This document shows, piece after piece, positions 1 through 5,216 of a DNA stretch of 5,383 nucleotides; the first letter of the stretch is position 1, and each line of letters begins with the position of its first letter. The notes under the pieces were generated by a model, which saw nothing but the letters and a program-made list of their open reading frames with translations, ran no database searches and was not told where the DNA came from. Origin of the DNA: Bacillota bacterium (lineage in GTDB: Bacteria; Bacillota; UBA4882; UBA8346). The stretch spans positions 1 to 5,383 of the forward strand of contig JAEZKW010000241.1 of NCBI GenBank assembly GCA_023415375.1. Reading direction: 5' to 3'. The translations under genes and the position numbers were made by a program.

Positions 1-40
1 GGTGGACTTGCGGCACTCCCTGGATATTTGCGGTTGAGGT

Positions 41-1483
41 TCAATAAAAACTGATTTCTTCATAATCAACTTCATTCAAACAACCTTCTATTGATTTGAT
101 CCTGCTTTCACCCAACTTTTGAATAAATTCAACAAAAGCCTCCTGCCAATCAGCTTCTACCGCTTTTTTTTGCGAAATCACCGTCGCCAGACCCGGGAAG
201 CCACTTCGGAATTCCTCATAAAATACAATTTTGGTTAAAATGGCCAATTCTATGTCGCTCAAGAAATTATATAACTTTTCAAATTCTTTTCCAAACAGGC
301 AATTCGAATTCAAAATATCGATAAAGTCATGCAGTGAGGTTACGCCTGTTTTTATGAGTTTAATTTTCTGTACTGTTTTTGAGAGCCGGAGTAGCTTGTT
401 TACGATTGACTTGAAATCTGCATCACTCATCCATTCGCCCTCTCTGAATATAAAGGCGCCGGTTTTTGGCCCTCCTGCTTTTTCCGTAACGATAATGCCG
501 CTGAGAGTGTCATTCTGTACAGCATTGATAATCCTTTTTGTAAAAATCGGTTTGTATTGATTGATATAATCCAGCATCTTCAGGTGGTTAATATTTAAAG
601 CTACAATCAACTTTTGCACTGCCTCATCGATTAGCGAAGTAATCATCGAAGTATTCAAACGGGTTAACTGTTCATTCAAAAACGCATAATCATATTTAGT
701 AATAACCAGTCTATGGCCGTCCCCTCCCGCTAGAGTGGAAAAAACCGAATTATTAAAAACCAATTCAAAGATATTAATCAACTCGATTCTAGATTCCATC
801 TTGATCATTCCGCCGAATTCACTCAAAATTTTTTGGATATCCTCTTTACTAAAGTAATTGCAAAATTGAGTTTCAAGGTTTAAATGCTCCAGGTATTTCT
901 CGATAAACAAAATACCTCTGAGGATCTTGTCATCTACCGTTATAGCCAAAGGATAGTCAATGCTTGCCATGGTATGGTGGGATTCAAAAATTATACCATA
1001 CTTATTCAGGAACGCAGGAATGGCGTCCCGGAGTGTGGCATTATATGCGTCCGCCTTTATATCAAGCCGGTTTTTGTAAACTTCATTGTATAGCGCCCTG
1101 GTTTTGTCAAAACACCGGCTTACAAGCATTACTCCCTGATCATAGATTTCCTTTATGCTTGACGCTATTATATCTTCTATCGCTTCTTCCGGGTTGTCAA
1201 AACTGATAACATACATATCGATGGCGTATAAAACCGATTTTAATATGTTTTCCGCCGTATCGGCAGTAACCGAAGAGCTTTCTTCTTTTGTATATCGTGC
1301 AATGAGATCCTTTAACAAATTCAGGATTTCAATCTGAATGCCGTTAAATTGCTGATCACTGATTAATTCAACCCGTAAAGCCTCTGACAAAAGAGAGCTT
1401 GTATATTGATCTTTTTTTAGATTAGTCTTTTTTATTTTTCCACATCTAATGATTACCTGAGAATCAGAGTTTTCCAACTCCAC
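41..1483 (-). CDS. 480-residue protein of unknown function, DUF6179-like; second gene of a two-gene operon
   Basis: Function unknown. The protein is soluble-looking (no signal peptide or membrane segment), mainly helical by composition, and 480 residues long. From memory I place it in the DUF6179 family, which I recall lying next to DUF6323 in Bacillota; I could not run a profile search. Visible landmarks are a His-His/Asp-Tyr-Pro patch at residues 169-178 (SHHTMASIDYP, H169, H170, D176), a Gly-rich turn AGGDGHRL at 252-259, and an EKAGGPKTGAF stretch at 334-344 followed by a WMSDADF helix. The start is GTG at 1483, chosen because an AAGGAGG lies 11 nt upstream inside the last codons of the preceding gene and only 4 nt separate that gene's TAA from this GTG, so the two are probably translationally coupled. 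Stop is TGA at 41. No hairpin terminator is visible in the 40 bases downstream, so the transcript may continue leftwards. The gene is certain; the family name is moderate. Confidence 0.85.
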   Translation of the reverse strand: MELENSDSQVIIRCGKIKKTNLKKDQYTSSLLSEALRVELISDQQFNGIQIEILNLLKDLIARYTKEESSSVTADTAENILKSVLYAIDMYVISFDNPEEAIEDIIASSIKEIYDQGVMLVSRCFDKTRALYNEVYKNRLDIKADAYNATLRDAIPAFLNKYGIIFESHHTMASIDYPLAITVDDKILRGILFIEKYLEHLNLETQFCNYFSKEDIQKILSEFGGMIKMESRIELINIFELVFNNSVFSTLAGGDGHRLVITKYDYAFLNEQLTRLNTSMITSLIDEAVQKLIVALNINHLKMLDYINQYKPIFTKRIINAVQNDTLSGIIVTEKAGGPKTGAFIFREGEWMSDADFKSIVNKLLRLSKTVQKIKLIKTGVTSLHDFIDILNSNCLFGKEFEKLYNFLSDIELAILTKIVFYEEFRSGFPGLATVISQKKAVEADWQEAFVEFIQKLGESRIKSIEGCLNEVDYEEISFY

Positions 1484-1487
1484 CGGT

Positions 1488-1949
1488 TTACTTACCTCCT
1501 TCCAGCCCGATTATTTGAAGATCACGCCGGAAATCCCGGGCATAATTTTCAAGAACGCTTTTGAGGAGTTCCAGCGAGCCCCCGCAGATATTTTCAAAAT
1601 AATCCTTCATAACCACGATCAGCATGCTATCGCCAATCTTATCTTCCGTTTCATTTTTTAAATAATAAAATATTTCCTGCAATTCATTTAGCGTGGCGAT
1701 ATAGTTTTCTTCATTTATATAGGAAGATCTGCTAAAAACGTCTATCAGTCCCTTGGTAACCTCAATCCCCAGCTCAATCCTACCGAAATTACACAACGCC
1801 TTGTTTCTCACCTCGATGAGACATTTAGCATCTTCCAGCGTCAAAACCAATCCATATCCTTTCGTCTTATGGTTGAGCTCCAGCAATTCCCGGGTATACT
1901 TTTCCATCAGCATCGGAGTTACGGAATTAAGCATTGCAGGTAACAGCAT
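1488..1949 (-). CDS. 153-residue protein of unknown function, DUF6323-like; first gene of the operon
   Basis: Function unknown. The product is 153 residues, acidic, with no membrane segment or signal peptide, and rich in predicted helix. I place it from memory in the DUF6323 family, based on its size, its partner gene and the conserved-looking segments YGLVLT (residues 32-37) and GRIELG (56-61); this needs a profile search. A single CGG-containing segment near the C-terminal third (ENICGGSLELL, C122) precedes a terminal helix. The ATG at 1949 is chosen because AGGAGAGG lies 5 nt upstream (1955-1962). Stop TAA at 1488-1490 lies 4 nt before the next start, and the last codons double as that gene's ribosome binding site. 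The two products are therefore made from one mRNA in coordinated amounts and may act together. The likely promoter is at 2167-2195, giving a leader of about 210 nt. Confidence 0.85.
   Translation of the reverse strand: MLLPAMLNSVTPMLMEKYTRELLELNHKTKGYGLVLTLEDAKCLIEVRNKALCNFGRIELGIEVTKGLIDVFSRSSYINEENYIATLNELQEIFYYLKNETEDKIGDSMLIVVMKDYFENICGGSLELLKSVLENYARDFRRDLQIIGLEGGK
1495..1501 (-). promoter_or_regulatory. Ribosome binding site that fixes the GTG start of the 480-residue protein
   Basis: AAGGAGG on the minus strand, embedded in the codons for the C-terminal Glu-Gly-Gly of the upstream gene. It stands 11 nt before the GTG at 1483, slightly long but with full anti-SD complementarity. No ATG lies nearby in this frame, so the GTG start is well supported. 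Confidence 0.75.
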
Positions 1950-1954
1950 ATTGT

Positions 1955-1962
1955 CCTCTCCT
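1955..1962 (-). promoter_or_regulatory. Ribosome binding site of the 153-residue gene
   Basis: AGGAGAGG on the minus strand, 5 nt before the ATG at 1949. It selects this ATG over the later in-frame Met codons at residues 6, 13 and 15. Confidence 0.7.
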
Positions 1963-2115
1963 GTTCGGTTAATGATTTTGGGGAGGTGTTATTCTTTAAA
2001 CTCTCCATGGCCTTCTTGGTTAAAAAAAGAATCTCACATAACCGTAAATCGATCTACTAAATCAACTTCTTTATAAACACAATCAAAATTTTTCATCCCT
2101 ATTATAAAATTTATA

Positions 2116-2144
2116 TTGACAATTACTTTCTTTTGTGATATAAT
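2116..2144 (+). promoter_or_regulatory. Perfect-consensus sigma-A promoter with extended -10, pointing rightwards
   Basis: TTGACA at 2116-2121, exactly 17 nt of spacer, TATAAT at 2139-2144, and TG at 2136-2137 giving an extended -10 (TGATATAAT). This is as strong as a housekeeping promoter can look. Transcription should start near 2151. No plus-strand gene follows; the next structures are a hairpin at 2217-2264 and the terminator at 2597-2640, so the product would be a non-coding RNA of roughly 110 or 490 nt. It faces the minus-strand promoter at 2167-2195. Confidence 0.65.
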
Positions 2145-2166
2145 ATTTTATATTTATTTTGTTAGT

Positions 2167-2195
2167 ATTATACCTTTATATTTTTAATATGTCTA
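2167..2195 (-). promoter_or_regulatory. Sigma-A-type promoter for the two-gene operon
   Basis: On the minus strand TAGACA (2195-2190; five of six match TTGACA), then a 17-nt spacer, then a perfect TATAAT (2172-2167). Transcription should begin near 2160 and run leftwards through a leader of about 210 nt to the ATG at 1949. A second minus-strand TATAAT at 2106-2101 lacks a -35 box at a proper distance and is less likely. The assignment is from sequence match and position only. Confidence 0.6.
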
Positions 2196-2216
2196 GAGTT
2201 ATTTATAAAGTTTATT

Positions 2217-2266
2217 AAATTTCCCCTATTTTTTAAGGAGTTTGGGTCTCAAAGGGGGAGATTTTT
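2217..2266 (+). terminator. Hairpin with short T-run, possible early terminator of the plus-strand transcript
   Basis: AAATTTCCCC (2217-2226) pairs with GGGGAGATTT (2255-2264) as a 10-bp stem with one G-U pair; TTTTT ends at 2266. The 28-nt loop contains a small inner TTTG/CAAA pairing. The long loop and short T-run make it a weaker terminator than those at 2597 and 4363. If active it would limit the plus-strand RNA to about 115 nt. Confidence 0.3.
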
Positions 2267-2324
2267 GGATTATCTTACGAGTCTGTAAAGTAAACCTAAT
2301 AGTCATCTGATAATAGGATGTACA

Positions 2325-2522
2325 TTATTGGGGACACATACCCTTAATATTTCTACCTTGTAATCGATTAAATTGCTCTTCTTTCTTCTCTTTTGTTGGA
2401 AATCACAAATACCGATATTGCTTCGAAAATGATTCAATAATAACTTTCTTAGCCTCTGTTTCACCAATTTCCAATATTGCATACATCAACTTGTTGTTGC
2501 GAACAAGATTCTTGATATCACT
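2325..2522 (-). pseudogene. Decayed small reading frame, unrecognised product
   Basis: A minus-strand frame reads through 66 codons with only one interruption, a TGA at 2403-2405, and ends at TAA 2325-2327. The part before TGA reads DIKNLVRNNK then LMYAILEIGETEAKK and on to KQYRYL; the part after TGA is strongly charged (FPTKEKKEEQFNRLQ). Both halves look protein-like. AAAGGGGG (2534-2527) is an ideal ribosome binding site 5 nt before a GTG at 2521, but that GTG is one nucleotide out of frame and stops after 11 codons. Restoring one G there would give GTG-GAT-ATC and open the frame. This suggests a small gene with two lesions, a 1-nt loss at the start and a Trp-to-stop change. I recognise no family. 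It may also be a chance open stretch in AT-rich DNA, or the 27-codon ATG frame 2403-2486 might be all that is made. Confidence 0.35.
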
Positions 2523-2596
2523 TTATCCCCCTTTAAATGGTTGGTTTTTATGATTTTGTCCGAAAAGGGATGAATGAAATCATTATCTATTTAAAC

Positions 2597-2640
2597 AAAA
2601 AATCGATTGGGTTATACTAAGTAACACCAATCGATTTTTT
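2597..2640. terminator. Strong bidirectional intrinsic terminator
   Basis: AAAAAATCGATTGG (2597-2610) pairs perfectly with CCAATCGATTTTTT (2627-2640), extended by GTTA/TAAC (2611-2614 with 2622-2625) around a single bulged A at 2626; the loop is 7 nt (2615-2621). T6 runs follow the stem on either strand. On the minus strand it ends the DJ-1/PfpI gene (stop at 2685); on the plus strand it would end the transcript from the promoter at 2116. Confidence 0.85.
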
Positions 2641-2684
2641 ACAATTTTGAGTCCCAACCTAACAGACCCCTATGAATCAGATAA

Positions 2685-3347
2685 TTACAAATCATGTAAA
2701 GTATTATAATTATTTACTGGAAATTCTATTGAATTCATCAACTCGAAGAAATATTTAGGTTCATGAGTTTTATTAAGATTATACCAGGCGTTTAGTGTTT
2801 GTGGTGTAAATACGTCTAAGGTCTTCAAGACATGTAAAGCAAATTCTAATGGAGCTATTCCGGAAGCAGTTATCAGTTTTCCAGCAGTTACAGCAGGCTC
2901 CTTCTTGTAGTACTTTTCTCCGGTATAGGTAGGGCATATCATTTTAAGGTATTCCAAGTCGTTGCTCGTGTGCCATAGCGAATCCAGTAATCCTTTCTGA
3001 GCAAGCCCTATTGTAGCTCCACAAATTGCCGCCACAAGAATGTTTCCCTTTAAACACTACTCTACAATTTTTATTATAGGTTCGTGAATTATTTCTGTCC
3101 AAGTATCCCCACCCGGTAGAATCAATGCATCTGCGTTTTTAATGTTGCACTCATCCAATCTAATATCAGGTAATATTTTCAAACCTCCCATTGTAGTAAC
3201 AGGAATCTTTTCGATCCCTACAGTGACTATTTTTGATGGTGTCAGCCCTTTCTTATAATATCTTCCCGAATTCAGTTCGGCGGTTAAGTAACCTATTTCC
3301 CAGTCTGACATCGTATCAAATACATAGAGATATACAGTATTATTCAT
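2685..3347 (-). pseudogene. DJ-1/PfpI superfamily (class I glutamine amidotransferase-like) gene with an in-frame TAG
   Basis: The frame has 220 codons, near full length for the larger DJ-1/PfpI proteins (intracellular amidase, glyoxalase or chaperone-like enzymes; the exact reaction is unknown). Codons 1-96 give the first half: strand VYLYVFD, then DWE with the conserved acidic residue E17, and the ALILPGG loop near residue 80. Codon 97 is TAG (3057-3059). The same frame then continues CLKGNILVAAICGATIGLA, with the nucleophile-elbow cysteine at codon 109, and runs to TAA at 2685. The segment around the stop is an ordinary helix where Glu, Lys or Gln would be expected, so one base change explains it. 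The start is ATG 3347 with TGGAGG 7 nt upstream. A GTG at 3035 could restart translation, but would make only a C-terminal piece lacking E17. Probably inactive. Terminator at 2597-2640 follows. The family call is firm; the finer subfamily is not. Confidence 0.85.
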
Positions 3348-3354
3348 TTGCTAT

Positions 3355-3360
3355 CCTCCA
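3355..3360 (-). promoter_or_regulatory. Intact ribosome binding site of the DJ-1/PfpI frame
   Basis: TGGAGG on the minus strand, 7 nt before the ATG at 3347. It sets the start and shows that the translation signal survived while the coding frame gained a stop, so the lesion is probably recent. No convincing promoter is seen between this gene and the hairpin at 3421-3459; a lone TATAAT (3420-3415) has no spaced -35 box. Confidence 0.65.
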
Positions 3361-3414
3361 TTATTTTCAATTCATCAAGTAATCAATCATTCATTAGGAA
3401 CGATACTTTTACCC

Positions 3415-3459
3415 ATTATAAAACAGCTTCACTGACAACGGCTGTCAGTGAAGCTGTTT
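3415..3459 (-). terminator. 17-bp perfect hairpin terminator overlapping the 3' end of the WYL regulator remnant
   Basis: AAACAGCTTCACTGACA (3421-3437) pairs without mismatch with 3443-3459, leaving a 5-nt loop (3438-3442). Leftwards of the stem on the minus strand the sequence continues as T-rich TTTTATAAT, fitting an intrinsic terminator for the gene to its right. The TGA of that gene (3429-3431) lies inside the left arm, so the last codons are part of the hairpin. On the plus strand there is no T-run. An operator role for such a perfect inverted repeat between a regulator and its neighbour is possible but unproven. Confidence 0.7.
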
Positions 3460-4185
3460 ATCTTATAATATTCCATTAACTCCGATGCAACAGCAACAAG
3501 TTTTTTCTTTAAACTCAATGGCTCGATTACTTGAACGGATTTCCCATAGGATAAGAGAAAATAGGGTACATATGCATGAATTACTTTTTCATCAAGTAAA
3601 AAGACAGCTTGATTTGAAGTCCGTTCTTTCAGATGATGCCCCAAAAACCAATGCAGGCATAAATCATCCAATGCCTCCGACCTGCCTCCGATAATTAAAG
3701 AAATTAATCCTTCCTTGCCCGCTAAATCAGGCAACAGGTTTTTTATAAAAAATTCACGGGCCGAAAAAACTTCAGGACGTTTAAACAACATTTGAGTCCG
3801 TTTGATGTGTAAAATCAGTTCAGCACGAAAGCTGCGAATTTCATTTCGGAGATGGCAAAACGCAACAGTATAACCACTTGTTGTTCCAGTAAAACATTCC
3901 ATAAGGATCAATAACTCTATACTTGGTTTGCTCTTCACGGTTTGAGCGGTATTCAATTTCAACAGAGTATTGGTTTGCAACAGCCTGTTCCAGTTCCATC
4001 AATACTGGCTTGACGGAAGGTTGATAATCGCGGTTTATTACTTCAAACCCGGTTAAATGACGGTTTAATTCTTTTCCCTGCTGTTCATTTGAATACATTT
4101 TCAGTTTTGAAGTTGCATTGTTTAATACCTCACTAAAAGGATATCCGGCTTCTTTTGCAAAAACTAATTGAACTCGGGTACCCAC
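3429..4185 (-). pseudogene. WYL-domain transcriptional regulator remnant (YafY/HTH-11 type), N-terminus lost and frameshifted
   Basis: Full-length relatives are about 300-320 residues: an N-terminal winged helix that binds DNA, a linker, then a WYL ligand-sensing domain and a C-terminal WCX-like extension. Here about 250 codons remain. The first piece (from GTG 4185) holds the linker, with KEAGYPFSEVLNNATSKLK, then IEYRSN and VIDPYGMFYWNNKW of the WYL domain, and runs into a stop at 3841. The next frame takes over seamlessly with YTVAFCHLRNEIRSF and the C-terminal extension to TGA 3429-3431. The switch falls at minus-strand TGGTTATAC (around 3868-3876), where removing one T restores Trp-Tyr, the hallmark pair of the domain. 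Upstream, an in-frame TAA lies at 4195-4197 and no helix-turn-helix can be found in any frame to 4411, so the DNA-binding part is gone. It cannot work as a repressor or activator. It may once have controlled the neighbouring DJ-1/PfpI gene, which lies in the same direction. Confidence 0.85.
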
Positions 4186-4362
4186 TGAGCAGGCTTAAAA
4201 TATATATGGAATCGGGAGTCTGGGAGCGATAAAATTGCATTGGCACAAGCTGGCAAGTACTGCAATCCCATAGCTATATTAATTATAGTTAATCTTGCGA
4301 CCTTTAATTCCATATGCGGAAATACGCAGGCTTTTTGATGAAATTGGCGAAATAAGAAAAAG
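4186..4362. other. Gene-free stretch replacing the missing N-terminus of the WYL regulator
   Basis: This stretch lies where the start of the WYL regulator gene should be. Open frames on both strands cross it (for example a minus frame 4164-4373 that begins inside the terminator), but none has a spaced ribosome binding site or a recognisable domain. No repeats or insertion-sequence ends were seen. A deletion or recombination junction probably lies near 4190. Confidence 0.4.
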
Positions 4363-4387
4363 AAAAAAGCCATGCATGACGCATGGC
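4363..4387 (-). terminator. Intrinsic terminator of the LytTR response regulator gene
   Basis: On the minus strand GCCATGC (4387-4381), loop GTCAT, GCATGGC (4375-4369), followed at once by TTTTTT (4368-4363). A 7-bp GC-rich stem with a U-tract, 25 nt after the TAA at 4412: a textbook rho-independent terminator. Confidence 0.85.
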
Positions 4388-4411
4388 AACCAATTATGAT
4401 TATATATACGA

Positions 4412-5131
4412 TTAATTATTTAGAAGATTGTAGAAGACTTCCCTGGCTTTCTCTTTATTTGTTCGGCTAATTGGTATGACCGTTCCGGTAGTTAATACAA
4501 ACTTATCATTCTCATATTTCTCGATGTATAGGAAATTGACCAAATAGCTTTTGTGTGACCGGATAAAAGTCTTTAACGGCTGAGATTGTTCAAATTCATC
4601 CAGTTTAGTATAGACAGTTATTTTCTCCGCTGTCTTTGCTAGGACAATATTAACTTTATTATTCTCACTTTCTATGTATAAGATATCTTTGGTCGGTATT
4701 TTTTGAGTTACACCGCGGTAAGTAATACAAATACTTTCTTTCTCTATATTCTCGTTCTGAGCTATTGCTCTTTCCATAACCTTGGCTAACTGATCTAGCT
4801 TTATCGGTTTTACCAGATAACCAGTGGCGTTGACTTCGTATCCTTCATAAACGTAATCTGTTGAACTTGTCAGAAATATAATGTTAACTAACTTGTCCTG
4901 TTTACGGATTATCTGTGCACATTCCATTCCATTCATACCGTCCATAATGATATCCAGAAATATGATATCAAAACAGATGGTTTTACTTTCGATGACTGAG
5001 TTTAATTTATAAGGGTTATCGTAAGTAAAGATATTAGCGTTGACACCCTGCTTACATAAATAGCTTTCAATGGTTTCGTATAGCTTTATTCTGTCAGCAG
5101 CATTATCGTCACAAATCGCTATTATTATCAT
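4412..5131 (-). CDS. LytTR-family response regulator (AgrA/LytR type)
   Basis: A cytoplasmic DNA-binding response regulator of 239 residues, a full-length size for the family. The receiver domain spans about residues 1-120: acidic pair D8-D9, phospho-acceptor D60 in IIFLDIIMDG, conserved T88 in FLTSS, and K108 in LVKPI, so all phosphorylation residues are present. The LytTR domain spans about 138-237, with ITYRGV, DILYIES, the FIRSHKSYLVN core (189-199) and the ending VIPISRTNKEKAREVF; it binds promoters through beta-strand loops rather than a helix-turn-helix. The start ATG 5131 has GAGGT 8 nt upstream. A clean terminator follows at 4363-4387, so it is probably monocistronic. It is divergent from a membrane protein at 5217 that is likely its sensor kinase, a less usual layout since such pairs are mostly co-directional. 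Target genes are unknown. The family call is certain; the signal cannot be told. Confidence 0.95.
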   Translation of the reverse strand: MIIIAICDDNAADRIKLYETIESYLCKQGVNANIFTYDNPYKLNSVIESKTICFDIIFLDIIMDGMNGMECAQIIRKQDKLVNIIFLTSSTDYVYEGYEVNATGYLVKPIKLDQLAKVMERAIAQNENIEKESICITYRGVTQKIPTKDILYIESENNKVNIVLAKTAEKITVYTKLDEFEQSQPLKTFIRSHKSYLVNFLYIEKYENDKFVLTTGTVIPISRTNKEKAREVFYNLLNN

Positions 5132-5145
5132 TAGTTGCTACCTCG

Positions 5146-5159
5146 TAACCAGATTAACC
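5146..5159. promoter_or_regulatory. Tandem TAACC direct repeat in the divergent intergenic region, candidate regulator site
   Basis: TAACC occurs at 5146-5150 and again at 5155-5159, a 9-bp step; on the minus strand this reads GGTTAA and GGTTAC. LytTR regulators bind pairs of short direct repeats, often with a GTTAA-like core, usually about two helical turns apart. This spacing is shorter, so the match is partial. The position, between the regulator's ribosome binding site and the divergent gene, would suit autoregulation. No high-quality -35/-10 pair was found in 5132-5216; TTGCTA (5135-5140) and TATACA (5160-5165), 19 nt apart, are the best plus-strand guess. Confidence 0.2.
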
Positions 5160-5216
5160 TATACAAATATTTTCTGCGGAAATTGGTTTAGTATGCAAGA
5201 AGTAGGAGAGATTATT

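Larger units (their letters stand above)
2151..2640 (+). ncRNA. Possible non-coding transcript between the strong plus promoter and the terminator
   Basis: This is inferred only from a perfect promoter upstream and a strong terminator at 2597-2640 (or an earlier stop near 2266). No plus-strand reading frame of credible length with a spaced ribosome binding site occurs inside. The RNA would be antisense to the decayed small frame at 2325-2522. I do not recognise it as a known riboswitch or small RNA class. Alternatively the promoter is a relic of a lost gene. Confidence 0.25.

Noticed and set aside
1..44. Possible third operon gene starting at TTG 44, overlapping the TGA of the 480-residue gene
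   Set aside because: Only about 14 codons are in the window, there is no ribosome binding site, and nothing in the short peptide is recognisable.
231..1337. Several plus-strand open frames of 60-109 codons opposite the 480-residue gene
   Set aside because: All lie antisense within a well-supported gene, without ribosome binding sites or recognisable domains.
1753..2076. Plus-strand open frame of 107 codons
   Set aside because: It is antisense to the intact 153-residue gene and its leader; composition (Ser-rich, no domain) and lack of a ribosome binding site mark it as a shadow.
2151..2330. Known riboswitch or T-box leader
   Set aside because: No T-box, SAM, TPP, cobalamin or similar conserved core could be recognised, and no gene follows on the plus strand.
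2565..2620. Plus-strand mini frame of 16 codons beginning ATGAATGAAATC after AAAAGGG
   Set aside because: The AGGG directly abuts the ATG with no spacing, and most of the frame is the terminator stem read as codons.
3017..3035. Independent gene starting at GTG 3035 (C-terminal DJ-1/PfpI half)
   Set aside because: It is in the same frame as the upstream half, lacks the first strands and E17 needed for the fold and active site, and has only a weak AAGGG 10 nt upstream; a single interrupted gene explains it better.
4164..4373. Minus-strand open frame of 69 codons between the regulator remnant and the LytTR gene
   Set aside because: It begins inside the terminator stem and T-run of the LytTR gene, has no ribosome binding site at its ATG, matches no family I know, and overlaps the start of the WYL remnant in another frame.
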